From: Azospirillum canadense
GTDB lineage: Bacteria; Pseudomonadota; Alphaproteobacteria; Azospirillales; Azospirillaceae
Length of the DNA stretch: 64,000 nucleotides
Direction of reading: 5' to 3'
NCBI RefSeq assembly: GCF_025961225.1
Contig: NZ_JAOQNG010000001.1
Span: 186,001-250,000 of the forward strand
Positions 1 through 8,070 of the stretch are shown piece after piece. Each line of letters opens with the position of its first letter. Position 1 is the first letter of the stretch. A program made the position numbers and the translations under genes. The notes under the pieces were generated by a model that had not been told where the DNA came from, did no database searches, and worked only from the letters and a program-made list of their open reading frames with translations.

Positions 1-710
1 GCAGACGGATCCGGCAACTCACCCAGGGATGCTCGCAACGGTACGTACAGATCGTGCAGCGAGCAGCGCGGAATCTTCTCCGGATCAAGCGACCGCAAGG
101 GCCGATGCACCGCCTCCACCAGCCGCGCGCCGTAGGCCTGCCAGTCGAGCGCCCTCTGTGCGGCCGCATCCAGCGGCGTGCTGCGAGTCACTTCGGCGAG
201 AAGGTCGCGGTAGTCGGCTTCCCTGTCCCGGTCGCGCAGTTCGCCGGCCAGCGCCAGCGCGAACTCCTCCTGGAAGGCCAGCTGCATCGGTTCGCGCTTA
301 TCTTCTGTCACGCCGCAGGCCTTCTGCCAGCCAGCGAAGGCGTCCAGCACCGCAGCTAGGGCCGGCCAGCGCTCCGGGTCGGTGAAGGCGTCCTTGGTCA
401 ATTCCAGGGAGGTGTCGGCAGCGAGGCCGGACAGTTGGGCCTCGATCTCGTTGGGGTCGGCCTCGGCGGTGAGGGCGGGGGCGCCGCGGGCGAAACGCTG
501 AATCGTGCGCATCGCCGCCATGTAGGCCCCGCGCTGGAGCAGCAGGCGGGCGCCTTCTTCCGCGGTCGGGTCGCCCGGCCCTTCCTTGGTGAAGGCGGTC
601 GCCGTGTCGATGACGCCTTTTACGGCGCTGTAGAACTTCCCGTCGAAGACATCCACCGCCACCTTGGTGAGGGCGATGGAGAGTTTCTTGTTATCAACCT
701 TGATCGACAT
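1..710 (-). CDS. N-terminal part of a possible STAND/NACHT-type NTPase (truncated by window edge)
   Basis: The first 236 codons are visible and the rest runs off the left edge. ATG at 710 follows a good Shine-Dalgarno (AGGGAG). The visible part is mostly helical, with no signal peptide and no membrane segment. Near residues 221-226 there is an LYVPLR segment; such a (Y)VPLR stretch often sits just before the P-loop domain of NACHT/STAND NTPases. The P-loop itself would lie outside the window, so the assignment is inference. The gene could be an unrelated helical protein. It follows the cupin gene on the same strand after 98 bases. Confidence 0.6.
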   Translation of the reverse strand, partial: MSIKVDNKKLSIALTKVAVDVFDGKFYSAVKGVIDTATAFTKEGPGDPTAEEGARLLLQRGAYMAAMRTIQRFARGAPALTAEADPNEIEAQLSGLAADTSLELTKDAFTDPERWPALAAVLDAFAGWQKACGVTEDKREPMQLAFQEEFALALAGELRDRDREADYRDLLAEVTRSTPLDAAAQRALDWQAYGARLVEAVHRPLRSLDPEKIPRCSLHDLYVPLRASLGELPDPS

Positions 711-808
711 GCGGCGCTCCCTTTCGGAAGACCGCCCATAATGGGTTGAAACCTCTCCATCACTCAACCCATGCGACAAAACGCCTGCGGACCCTTGGCG
801 TCGCGGGG

Positions 809-1141
809 TCAGTCCACGATGAACAGCTTGGCGCCGGTGCGGGTCGAGGAGCGGTGGGCAGCGTCGCCGAAGTTGGAGACTTGGTAGCTCATGCCCGGCA
901 GAAGCTTAAAGCTGCGCCCGTCGCGCAGTTCGGTGTCCAACTCGCCTTCCAGCACGTACAGGACATGTCCGCGGTCGCACCAGTGGTCGGCGAGGTAGCC
1001 CGGCGAATACTCGACGCTGCGCACCCGTAGGTCGCCGATCTGGAAGCTGCGCCACGTGGCCATCCCGGTTTCGCCGGGGTGCTCGGTCGGCTCGACCTTG
1101 CTCCAGTCGGTGATGGTGAAGGGCAGGGGAGGAATGTTCAT
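809..1141 (-). CDS. DHCW-motif cupin-fold protein
   Basis: This 110-residue single-domain cupin has the sequence ADHWCDRGHVLYVLEGEL at about residues 50-67, the hallmark of small DHCW-type cupins, which bind a metal or small ligand in a beta barrel. I chose ATG 1141 because GGAGAGC lies at the right distance and the family homology starts here. An upstream in-frame start at 1246 would add 35 residues of unlikely sequence that run back through a hairpin. No catalytic function can be assigned. It lies between the Nim-type gene and the truncated NTPase-like gene, all on the minus strand, with a terminator hairpin upstream. Confidence 0.85.
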   Translation of the reverse strand: MNIPPLPFTITDWSKVEPTEHPGETGMATWRSFQIGDLRVRSVEYSPGYLADHWCDRGHVLYVLEGELDTELRDGRSFKLLPGMSYQVSNFGDAAHRSSTRTGAKLFIVD

Positions 1142-1194
1142 GATCGTGCTCTCCGGGCCATGGCGAAATTTGCCCGACGGCTTTACCACAGAGA

Positions 1195-1218
1195 AAAGGC
1201 GTCCGAAGGGACGCCTTT
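1195..1218 (-). terminator. intrinsic terminator of the Nim-type gene
   Basis: A perfect 10-bp stem (AAAGGCGTCC / GGACGCCTTT) with a GAAG loop on the plus strand. Read on the minus strand, the stem ends in a short T run (TTTTCTC). It sits between the end of the FMN-protein gene and the start of the cupin gene, so it should stop minus-strand transcription from 1965. Confidence 0.75.
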
Positions 1219-1242
1219 CGTCACAGTGCCGTGAAGGGACGC

Positions 1243-1965
1243 TCACTCCCCGTCGAACGTCGTCCGGTGGCTTTCCAGCATCACCTCGTCCAAGCGCCTT
1301 CCCGCCGTGAAGCCCTTCAGACCCTCCGGGAAAGCCACGCCGTCCACCAGACGCGGGCAGGGCTCGGGCGTGCCGATGACCTGGGTGACGGGGATGCGGG
1401 CGGCGTAGATGGGCAGGGCGTAGTCCTCCTCCTCGTCGCCAACGCCCTTGTTGCGGACCTTGGCGCTGGCCTCCGCGATCTCCATGCCGACGACCATGGT
1501 CGCCTTGATCTCCTGCGCGGTGCTGGGGCGCAGCTCGGCGTTGCGGCCGGGGTAGAAGCGGTCGATCATGGCGTCCAGCGCGCGGACCTTGGCCTCCGGA
1601 TCCTCAATGATGTGGGCCGTGCCGAAGCACATGGCGGAGCGGTAGTCCACCGAATGGTTGAAACCGCTGCGGGCGAGCACGAGGCTGTCGAGATGCGTCA
1701 CGGTCAGGCAGACCGGCAGCCCCGGCTTCTGCGCCCGCAGCATGCGGCTGGCGGCGGAGCCGTGCCAGTACAGGTGCGTGCCCTCGCGCCAGAAGGCGGT
1801 CGGGGTGCAGAAGGGCTGGCCGTCGATGACGTAGGCGATGTGCGCGACCATCGCCGCGTCGAGGATCGCGTGCACGCTGGCCTGGTCATAGTGGCCGCGC
1901 TCGTGCAGCCGCTTCACCCGGTTGCGGTCGGTGACGGAGTAGGTGTCGGTGGCGGCGTCGGACAT
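1243..1965 (-). CDS. pyridoxamine 5'-phosphate oxidase-family FMN protein, NimA-like
   Basis: This 240-residue protein starts at ATG 1965 with GAGG nine bases upstream; an upstream TTG at 1983 is less likely. The N-terminal half reads as a split-barrel flavin-binding fold: an RVKRLHERGHYD start, AHIAYVIDGQPFCTPT at about residues 40-55, then LYWHGSAASRMLR. That order of elements is typical of the 5-nitroimidazole-reductase/NimA-like branch, often annotated as PPOX-class proteins. The physiological substrate is unknown. The upstream region at 1966-2103 holds near-palindromic AT-richer sequence (CCATATGG and GACCAAATGGTC) that could be an operator. Confidence 0.85.
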   Translation of the reverse strand: MSDAATDTYSVTDRNRVKRLHERGHYDQASVHAILDAAMVAHIAYVIDGQPFCTPTAFWREGTHLYWHGSAASRMLRAQKPGLPVCLTVTHLDSLVLARSGFNHSVDYRSAMCFGTAHIIEDPEAKVRALDAMIDRFYPGRNAELRPSTAQEIKATMVVGMEIAEASAKVRNKGVGDEEEDYALPIYAARIPVTQVIGTPEPCPRLVDGVAFPEGLKGFTAGRRLDEVMLESHRTTFDGE

Positions 1966-2103
1966 CGGCGGGGCCTCGGGCAAGGGACGTCAGGTGGTGG
2001 CGCCATTTGGCGGTCAGGCCATATGGCACGACCAAATGGTCCCTTGCGAGGTCCGGAATCGCACCTTCCTATGGGTCCATTTTGAAACGCCCAACAGCCG
2101 GTG

Positions 2104-3015
2104 TTACAGTCGCTCGGCCGCGAAGGTGTCGCAGGAGCGCATCTGGCCGGAGTCGAACCCCGTGCGGAACCAGCGGACCCTCTGGGCGCTGCTGCCGTGG
2201 GTGAAGCTGTCCGGCGTCACGGTGCCGCGCGATTGCTTCTGAAGGCGGTCATCGCCGATAGCGCTGGCGGCGTTCAGGGCCTCGTCCACGTCGCCGGGCT
2301 CGATGATCTGCTTCTGGCGGTTCGCCTGGTTGGCCCAGACGCCGGCCAGGCAGTCGGCCTGAAGCTCCAGCCGCACGGAAAGGGCGTTGGCGTCGGCGCG
2401 GTTGCCGGCGCTCTGCTGGGCCTGCTGCACCCGGTCGGAGATGCCCAGCAGGTTCTGCACATGGTGCCCGACCTCGTGCGCGATCACATAGGCCTGGGCG
2501 AAGTCGCCCGGCGCGCGGAAGCGGTCGCGCAGGTCGCGGTAGAAGCTGAGGTCGATGTACAGCTTCTGGTCCAGCGGGCAGTAGAAGGGCCCCATGGCCG
2601 ACTGTGCCGTTCCGCATCCGGAATCAACCACGCCGGAGAACAGCACCAGCTTCGGGTCCTGGTAGGTGCGGCCCATCTGCTGGAACTGCGCCTGCCAGAC
2701 GTCCTCCGTGTCGGCCAGCACGACGGAGACGAAGCGCTTCAGCTCGTCGTCGGCGCCGCTGCGCGGGGCCTGGGACTGCTCGTAGCGCTGGTCCTGCTGC
2801 TGCGGGGCGTTGCCCTCGATCAGGTCCAGCGGGTTGACGCCCAGCAGAAGCGAGACGACCAGAAGGATGGCCAGCCCGCCGATGCCGAGCCCGCCGCGCC
2901 CGATCGGGATGCCACCGCCTCCAAGGCGTCCGCCGAAGCCCCCGCGCGTGAAGCCGCCCGATTCGCCGCGGCGGTCCTCCACATTCTCACTCTCGCGCCC
3001 ACCTTCCCACCGCAT
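2104..3015 (-). CDS. YpfJ-type neutral zinc metallopeptidase, membrane anchored
   Basis: This 303-residue protein has a glycine/arginine-rich N-terminus (residues 1-45), one membrane segment (about 43-62, [19 protein letters not shown]), a linker, and a metallopeptidase domain with the zinc motif HEVGH at residues 180-184. A further acidic ligand is probably in the [10 protein letters not shown] segment. ATG 3015 is preceded by GGAGGAT. The substrate of this family is not established. It is the only gene here on its transcript, with the Nim-type gene 138 bases downstream. Confidence 0.92.
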   Translation of the reverse strand: MRWEGGRESENVEDRRGESGGFTRGGFGGRLGGGGIPIGRGGLGIGGLAILLVVSLLLGVNPLDLIEGNAPQQQDQRYEQSQAPRSGADDELKRFVSVVLADTEDVWQAQFQQMGRTYQDPKLVLFSGVVDSGCGTAQSAMGPFYCPLDQKLYIDLSFYRDLRDRFRAPGDFAQAYVIAHEVGHHVQNLLGISDRVQQAQQSAGNRADANALSVRLELQADCLAGVWANQANRQKQIIEPGDVDEALNAASAIGDDRLQKQSRGTVTPDSFTHGSSAQRVRWFRTGFDSGQMRSCDTFAAERL

Positions 3016-3144
3016 CGTCCGATCCTCCGGTCATCCTGGGCTCACATCCTGGACTTAGGGAAACCGCCGGAGGGCGTCGCATGTTCCTGAAAGCGGCGTC
3101 CTGTCGCGCTTGATCGCAAGCGCGGCCGTTCCATCTGGTTGGGG

Positions 3145-3696
3145 ATGAGCTGGAACTCGACCTCTGATCCACATTTCGCCCCCACCGATCCCGGCCGCCT
3201 GCCGTTCCGGGTGCGCTGGTGGCACGCGCTGGTTTTCTGGATCCTCGCCAACCTCTACGGCTTCTTCGAGCGGGGAGGGGATCCGTTCCCCGGCTACCAG
3301 AAGTCGCCGCTCCAGCCGCCGGGCTGGGCTTTCCCAGTGGTCTGGTTCACCATCAGCCTGATCCAGCTGTGGGGCGACGTGCGGCTGCTCAACACGCCGC
3401 GGACGATCCAGTACCGCGGGGCGTTGATCGGGCTGCAAGGGGCGCTGTGGCTGCTCTACGGCAGCTTCAACTTCGCCTATTTCACGCTGGGCAGCCCGAT
3501 CCTGGCGGCGGCCTGGACGATCTCCTACTTCATCATCGCGGCCTTCAGCATCGCCTTCGTCTGGAAAGATGACCGCCTGATCGCGGCCAGCTGGGTGCCG
3601 CTGGTGCTGTGGACCGGATTCGCGTCCGTGGTCGCGGTGCACGGCGTGCTGCTGAACCCCGACCCGTTGTTTGGAACGCCGGCCTATCTGCGCTGA
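3145..3696 (+). CDS. tspO: TspO/MBR family membrane protein
   Basis: This 183-residue protein has about five membrane segments. It carries the tryptophan-rich signatures of the TspO family: PPGWAFPVVWFTISLIQLWG (about residues 58-77) and WVPLVLWTGFASVV near the C-terminus. TspO proteins bind porphyrins or sterol-like ligands and have been linked to stress and oxygen-dependent regulation in alphaproteobacteria. An in-frame TTG lies two codons upstream at 3139; neither start has a convincing Shine-Dalgarno. The N-terminus is about 20 residues longer than in short TspO proteins. It is convergent with the following gene, with only three bases between stops. Confidence 0.75.
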   Translation: MSWNSTSDPHFAPTDPGRLPFRVRWWHALVFWILANLYGFFERGGDPFPGYQKSPLQPPGWAFPVVWFTISLIQLWGDVRLLNTPRTIQYRGALIGLQGALWLLYGSFNFAYFTLGSPILAAAWTISYFIIAAFSIAFVWKDDRLIAASWVPLVLWTGFASVVAVHGVLLNPDPLFGTPAYLR

Positions 3697-3699
3697 GCG

Positions 3700-4758
3700 T
3701 CAGCCCCGGTACCGGTGCGTCGCCCCGGTAAAGTCCTCGACCGCATAACTCCCGTCATCGCCCTCCGGCCGCACCCATCCCTCCGCCGCCGGGGCCTTGC
3801 CGTGCCCGCCGGGGATGTCCAGCACATAGGTCGGCTGGCAGAGGCCGGAGACGCGCCCGCGCAGCCCCTTCACCAGCGCCCGCCCCTCGGCCAGCGTCGG
3901 GCGGAAATGGCTGGTGCCGGCGGCCAGATCCGGATGGTGCAGGTAATAGGGTTTGATCCGGTTGCGCACCAACCCCCGGAACAGCGCCTCCAGCGCCTCC
4001 GGCCGGTCGTTCACCCCCTTCAGAAGCACCGTCTGGCCGAGCAGCGGAATGCCCGCCTCCACCAGCTGCGCCAGCGCGCCGCGCGCCTGCGTGGTCAGTT
4101 CGTCGGCGTGGTTGACGTGCACGGCTATCCAGGTCGCCACGTCCGGCGCGGTCAGCGCCTCCACCAACTCCGCCGTGACGCGCCCCGGATCGGCGACGGG
4201 AATGCGCGTGTGCAACCGCACCACCCCGACATGCGGGATGGCCGACAGGGCCTGCACGATGTGGGTCAATCGGCGCGGCGACAGCAGCAGTGGGTCGCCG
4301 CCGGTGATCACCACCTCCCACACCTCCGGGTGCTCCCGCACGTACGCCAGGGCCGCGTCCAGCTCGTCGGGCGACAGGGCCTCGCCGCCAGGACCGACCA
4401 TCTCGCGGCGGAAGCAGAAGCGACAGTAGACCGCGCAGGCGTGCAGCGGCTTCAGCAGAACCCGGTCCGGGTAGCGGTGGACGATGCCCTTCACCGGGCT
4501 GCGCGCCACGTCGCCGATGGGGTCGGCGCGCTCCTCCGGCGCGGTGTACGCCTCTTCCGCGCTGGGCACGTACTGGGCGTACAGCGGGTCGCCGGGGGAT
4601 GTACCCTCCAGCGCCTCCAGCAGGTACGGGGTGAGCGCCACGGCGTAGCGGCCGGCCACATCGGCGACCGCCGCGCCCGCCTCGGGCGTCAGCAGCCCGG
4701 CATCCACCAGATCGGAGACGCTGTGCGCAGCCTTCATCACATCTTCCCGAAAGGGCAT
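3700..4758 (-). CDS. epmB: lysine 2,3-aminomutase family radical SAM protein (EpmB-like)
   Basis: The radical SAM cluster motif CAVYCRFC (Cys108, Cys112, Cys115) is followed by FRRE and the GGDP motif typical of the family, and PGGHGK near residues 316-321 supplies the probable PLP lysine (Lys321). At 352 residues it is shorter than clostridial KamA and closer to EpmB, which beta-lysylates elongation factor P together with EpmA. No efp or epmA lies in this window, so the EF-P role is inference. ATG 4758 is used; ATG 4737 has a slightly better Shine-Dalgarno (GGGAAGA). It diverges from the GDPD gene with 42 bases between starts. Confidence 0.88.
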   Translation of the reverse strand: MPFREDVMKAAHSVSDLVDAGLLTPEAGAAVADVAGRYAVALTPYLLEALEGTSPGDPLYAQYVPSAEEAYTAPEERADPIGDVARSPVKGIVHRYPDRVLLKPLHACAVYCRFCFRREMVGPGGEALSPDELDAALAYVREHPEVWEVVITGGDPLLLSPRRLTHIVQALSAIPHVGVVRLHTRIPVADPGRVTAELVEALTAPDVATWIAVHVNHADELTTQARGALAQLVEAGIPLLGQTVLLKGVNDRPEALEALFRGLVRNRIKPYYLHHPDLAAGTSHFRPTLAEGRALVKGLRGRVSGLCQPTYVLDIPGGHGKAPAAEGWVRPEGDDGSYAVEDFTGATHRYRG

Positions 4759-4800
4759 TCCATCCTATAGTAGGGGCTCGCTCTTACTCCCGCAGGCCCC

Positions 4801-5559
4801 ATGCTGTCGACTCTTCCCCGCCTCATCGGTCACCGCGGCGCCAAGGAAAGCGCGCCGGAGAACACGCTCGCCAGCCTCCGCGAGGCCGCCCGCCAGGGTG
4901 CCCGCTGGGTGGAGGTGGACGTCATGCTGACCCGCGACCGTCAGCCCGTTCTGATCCACGACGACACGCTGAACCGCACCACCAGCGGCTTCGGCCCGGT
5001 CCCCGACCTGACGCTGGCCGAGCTGAAGCAGCTCGATGCCGGCTCTTGGTTCAATCCCCGTTTCGCCAGCGAAACGGTGCCGACGCTGGAAGAGGCGCTG
5101 GCCCTGATCCTCGACCTCGGCCTTGGCCTGAACCTGGAGATCAAGCCCTATCCCGGCCAGGACGTGCCCACCGCGCAGGTCGCGATCGACACGCTGAAAC
5201 GGTTGTGGCCGGCCGATCGGCCGTTGCTCCTCTCCAGCTTCGAGGTGCCCTGCCTGGAGGTGGCGCGCGACCTGGCGCCGGACATCCCCCGCGGTTACCT
5301 GCTGTGGGACCCGCCGGCCGACTGGGTGGCCATCGCCGACCGGGTTGGGGCCGCCACGCTCAACGTCCACCAGGACCGCCAGACGCCGGAGAGCGTCGCT
5401 GCCTACCGCGCGACCGGCCGGCCGGTTCTGGCCTACACGGTCAACGCCCCGCAACGCGCGCAAACGCTGTTCGGTTGGGGAATCACCGCTGTCTTCACCG
5501 ACGCGCCGGGCCGCCTCGCCGCAGCCCTGGGAAAGGACGTGCCGGAGAAAAATCCCTAA
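4801..5559 (+). CDS. glycerophosphodiester phosphodiesterase
   Basis: This 252-residue, single-domain cytosolic GDPD shows the canonical order: GHRG (residues 10-13), ENT (20-22), VEVDVMLTRD (about 37-46), HDDTLNRTT (53-61), then LNLEIKP and a C-terminal VFTDAPGRL. These provide the metal ligands and general acid-base residues that hydrolyse glycerophosphodiesters to glycerol-3-phosphate and an alcohol. There is no signal peptide, so it is the UgpQ-like cytoplasmic form. It is probably monocistronic: 221 bases and a hairpin separate it from the next gene. Confidence 0.93.
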   Translation: MLSTLPRLIGHRGAKESAPENTLASLREAARQGARWVEVDVMLTRDRQPVLIHDDTLNRTTSGFGPVPDLTLAELKQLDAGSWFNPRFASETVPTLEEALALILDLGLGLNLEIKPYPGQDVPTAQVAIDTLKRLWPADRPLLLSSFEVPCLEVARDLAPDIPRGYLLWDPPADWVAIADRVGAATLNVHQDRQTPESVAAYRATGRPVLAYTVNAPQRAQTLFGWGITAVFTDAPGRLAAALGKDVPEKNP

Positions 5560-5680
5560 CCCATGAGAAAACGACATGACGCATAGGTAAACGCCTCTGT
5601 GGCAGATTTTTTTCTAACTCCGCGAATCCGCTCGTCCGCACGGAAATTTCCTCATATATAGATCGCTCGTGGCGGCAGGA

Positions 5681-5712
5681 CCGTCGGGAGTAGGCCTCCC
5701 GGCGGGGTTTTT
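5681..5712 (+). terminator. terminator-like hairpin in the leader of the nitronate monooxygenase gene
   Basis: A 10-bp stem (CCGTCGGGAG / CTCCCGGCGG, one G-T pair) with a five-base loop is followed by GG and TTTTT. It lies 120 bases after the GDPD stop and 69 bases before the next start codon, just downstream of an AT-rich TATATA box (5655-5660). It could end GDPD transcription or act as an attenuator or small-RNA terminator. Confidence 0.6.
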
Positions 5713-5780
5713 CGTCGTCCGGCAGGTCATGTTTCCTGGGTGCCCGGCGTGAGGGCGCTCGTTCGGTCTTGGAGGTTTCG

Positions 5781-7178
5781 TTGAAGGCGCTTAAGCCGTT
5801 GCTGATGTCTGGCCGGGAGGTTCTGCCGCTCGTCGAGGGTGGCAAGGGAATTGCCGTCTCCAACGGGGAAAGCTCCGGCGCCTGGGCGGCGGCCGGGGGC
5901 ATTGGGACGTTCTCCGGCGTGAACGCCGACAGCTACGACGCGGACGGCAACCTCCTGCCGCAGGTCTATCACGGCAAGACCCGGCGGGAGCGCCACGACG
6001 AGCTGATCCGCTTCGGCATCGAAGGCGGCATCGCGCAGGCCCGCATCGCGCACGAGGCGTCGAACGGCCAGGGCCGCATCCACATGAACGTCCTGTGGGA
6101 GATGGGCGGGGCGGAGCACATCCTGCACGGCGTGCTGGAAGGCTCCCAGGGCCTGATCCACGGCGTCACCTGCGGCGCCGGCATGCCCTACAAGGTGGCC
6201 GAGATCGCGGTGCGCTACGGCGTCCACTATTACCCGATCGTCTCTTCCGCGCGCGCCTTCCGCGCCCTGTGGCTGCGCGCCTACCACAAGTTCCGCGACA
6301 ACCTGGGCGGCGTGGTCTACGAGGATCCGTGGCTGGCCGGCGGCCACAACGGCCTGTCCAATTCCGAGGACCCGCAGAAGCCGGAGGATCCGTTCCCCCG
6401 CGTCCTGGCGCTGCGCCAGATGCTGAACAGCTTCGGCCTGAACGACACGCCCATCGTCATGGCGGGCGGCGTCTGGTGGCTGTCGGACTGGGAAGACTGG
6501 ATCGACAACCCCGACCTGGGCCCGGTCGCCTTCCAGTTCGGCACGCGCCCACTGCTGACGCAGGAAAGCCCGATCTCCGCCGCCTGGAAGCACCGGCTGC
6601 TGACGCTGAAGGAAGGCGACGTCTTCCTGAACCGCTTCTCGCCGACCGGCTTCTACTCCTCCGCGGTCAAGAACCCGTTCCTGATCGACCTGATGGAGCG
6701 CTCGCAACGCCAGGTCGCCTACCTGCCGAAGCCGGTGGGCGAGCATTCGGCGGAGCTGCCGCTCGGTCCCCGCGGCCGCCCGGTCTACGTCACCGCGACC
6801 GACAAGGTCCGCGCCGAGGGCTGGATCGCCGAGGGCTTCACCACCGGGCTGAAGACCCCGGACAGCACGGTCGTCTTCGTGACGCCGGCGCAGGCGGAGG
6901 CGATCCACCGCGACCAGGTGGACTGCATGGGCTGCCTGTCGGCCTGCAACTTCTCCAACTGGGCGCAGAACGAGGAAGGCACCACCGGCAAGCGCGCCGA
7001 CCCGCGATCCTACTGCATCCAGAAGACGCTCCAGGCCGTCAGCCACACCGACGACTGCGAGCACCAGCTGATGTTCGCCGGGCACAACGCCTTCCGCTTC
7101 GCCAGCGACCCCTACTACAAGGACGGCTTCATCCCGACGGTGAAGCAGCTGGTCGAGCGGATCGCCACCGGCTACTGA
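5781..7178 (+). CDS. nitronate monooxygenase (2-nitropropane dioxygenase-like) FMN enzyme
   Basis: This 465-residue TIM-barrel flavoprotein carries typical 2-NPD elements: an N-terminal GAWAAAGGIGTFSG glycine-rich stretch, GVTCGAGMPYKVAEIAVRYG, and IVMAGGVWWLSDWEDWI with a GTRPLL segment that would hold FMN phosphate. TTG 5781 is chosen because GGAGG lies five bases upstream; no in-frame ATG is near. The C-terminal third has an extra cysteine set, CMGCLSAC (Cys382, 385, 389) plus Cys412 and Cys426, which is unusual and could bind metal or an Fe-S cluster. Physiological nitronate oxidation is inferred from family membership only. Confidence 0.85.
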   Translation: MKALKPLLMSGREVLPLVEGGKGIAVSNGESSGAWAAAGGIGTFSGVNADSYDADGNLLPQVYHGKTRRERHDELIRFGIEGGIAQARIAHEASNGQGRIHMNVLWEMGGAEHILHGVLEGSQGLIHGVTCGAGMPYKVAEIAVRYGVHYYPIVSSARAFRALWLRAYHKFRDNLGGVVYEDPWLAGGHNGLSNSEDPQKPEDPFPRVLALRQMLNSFGLNDTPIVMAGGVWWLSDWEDWIDNPDLGPVAFQFGTRPLLTQESPISAAWKHRLLTLKEGDVFLNRFSPTGFYSSAVKNPFLIDLMERSQRQVAYLPKPVGEHSAELPLGPRGRPVYVTATDKVRAEGWIAEGFTTGLKTPDSTVVFVTPAQAEAIHRDQVDCMGCLSACNFSNWAQNEEGTTGKRADPRSYCIQKTLQAVSHTDDCEHQLMFAGHNAFRFASDPYYKDGFIPTVKQLVERIATGY

Positions 7179-7196
7179 CCGCCGGGCAAGGGGATC

Positions 7197-7257
7197 GCAA
7201 GACGGCAAACGGGCAATGAAGGCGGTATTTCGCGGGCATTCCGCGCAACCGTCTTGC
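7197..7257. repeat. 9-bp inverted repeat flanking a 43-bp core
   Basis: GCAAGACGG (7197-7205) and CCGTCTTGC (7249-7257) are perfect reverse complements on either side of a 43-base core, just after the nitronate monooxygenase stop. It could be the foot of a long stem or a small mobile remnant. No function is assigned. Confidence 0.5.
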
Positions 7258-7265
7258 CCGGCGAG

Positions 7266-7282
7266 CTGAAATCGTTCTAAAG
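7266..7282. promoter_or_regulatory. possible ICE half-site upstream of irr
   Basis: TTCTAAA (7275-7281) is a perfect half of the ICE/Irr box consensus TTTAGAA-N3-TTCTAAA. The left half here (GCTGAAA) is poor. It lies about 120 bases before irr and could mediate weak autoregulation. The assignment is tentative. Confidence 0.3.
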
Positions 7283-7286
7283 TAAC

Positions 7287-7322
7287 CGGACTGCGGCGGT
7301 TCGTCGCAGTCCGTTTTGTTTT
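7287..7322 (+). terminator. intrinsic terminator downstream of the nitronate monooxygenase gene
   Basis: A perfect 9-bp stem, CGGACTGCG / CGCAGTCCG, with a nine-base loop is followed by TTTTGTTTT. It lies 108 bases after the stop codon and 81 bases before irr, and separates the two transcription units unless the irr promoter is upstream of it. Confidence 0.8.
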
Positions 7323-7402
7323 CGGTGGCCCGGCGCCCTGCGCCCCAAGCCCCCGGCGTTGCGCCCGACCACGACGCCCGATCACGACAGACGCAGACCA
7401 GA

Positions 7403-7834
7403 ATGACCGGCATCCGTCCTTACAAGCGCGCCCTCGATCGCCTGCAGACCGCGGGCTTCCGCCCGACCCGCCAGCGCCTGGGCCTCGCCCGGCTGCTGTT
7501 CGAGGGCGAGCACCGGCATGTGACGGCGGAACAGCTGCACACGGAAGCGATGGGCACCGACCTGCGCGTCTCGCTCGCCACCGTCTACAACACGCTGAAC
7601 CAGTTCACCGCCGCCGGCCTGCTGCGCGAAGTGGTGGTGGAGGCCGGCAAGTCCTACTTCGACACCAACACCGCCGACCACCATCACTTCTTCCTGGAAG
7701 GCACCGGCCGGCTGGAAGACATCGCGGCCGACGACATCGTCGTGCAGAACCTGCCGCTGCCGCCGAAGGGCACGCGCGTTGCCCGCGTGGACGTCATCGT
7801 CCGCTTGGCCGAGGACGACGGCGAAGCCGCCTGA
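7403..7834 (+). CDS. irr: iron response regulator Irr (Fur superfamily)
   Basis: This 143-residue Fur-family regulator matches the Irr branch. A winged helix begins RLQTAGFRPTRQRLGLARLL, the recognition helix region is SLATVYNTLNQFTAAGLL (about 57-74), and DHHHFF (His93-95) is the Irr heme/metal histidine cluster. It lacks the GCPWHD heme regulatory motif of Bradyrhizobium Irr, as many Irr proteins do. Irr senses iron through heme or heme-biosynthesis status and binds ICE boxes. ATG 7403 begins the conserved domain; an upstream in-frame start would add 29 unlikely residues. It lies upstream of the rubrerythrin module whose promoter holds an ICE-like box. Confidence 0.92.
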   Translation: MTGIRPYKRALDRLQTAGFRPTRQRLGLARLLFEGEHRHVTAEQLHTEAMGTDLRVSLATVYNTLNQFTAAGLLREVVVEAGKSYFDTNTADHHHFFLEGTGRLEDIAADDIVVQNLPLPPKGTRVARVDVIVRLAEDDGEAA

Positions 7835-7841
7835 GGTCCGT

Positions 7842-7863
7842 AAAGCGGATTTCCATCCGCTTT
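7842..7863. repeat. perfect hairpin AAAGCGGAT / ATCCGCTTT
   Basis: A 9-bp perfect stem with a TTCC loop eight bases after the irr stop. It may act as a weak terminator, since its descending arm ends in TTT. The arm resembles the hairpin at 7992-8017 (AAAGCG...CGCTTT), so both may belong to one dispersed family. Confidence 0.6.
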
Positions 7864-7991
7864 GGACCGCGACGGCGGGCCCGGACGCCCATGCGTCCGA
7901 AGCCCGGCCTCTCGAGGGAACTTCGTTCCCGCTGGCGGCAGGCGGATGCCACAGGCATCCGCTGAGAGCCGGCCAATGAGGCCATCTGAAT

Positions 7992-8017
7992 CTAAAGCGA
8001 ACGGAAGTTCGCTTTAG
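7992..8017. repeat. perfect 11-bp inverted repeat CTAAAGCGAAC
   Basis: CTAAAGCGAAC (7992-8002) and GTTCGCTTTAG (8007-8017) are exact complements around a GGAA loop. It lies just upstream of the Fur/ICE-like sites. There is no T run, so it could be an operator-like palindrome or a REP-type element rather than a terminator. Confidence 0.6.
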
Positions 8018-8030
8018 GACTTCGCGAACA

Positions 8031-8049
8031 ATTCTCATTATCATTTTAG
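8031..8049. promoter_or_regulatory. possible Fur/Mur-like AT-rich box
   Basis: ATTCTCATTATCATTTTA resembles tandem NAT(A/T)AT Fur hexamers. It lies 22 bases upstream of the ICE box. The match is partial and no binding data are implied. Confidence 0.3.
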
Positions 8050-8070
8050 CGCCAAAGCCCTGCCAATAGT

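Noticed and set aside
1183..1199. Fifth copy of the CACAGAGACAC repeat (ACCACAGAGAAAAGG)
   Set aside because: Only nine bases match one arm and no second arm is present; more likely chance or a remnant.
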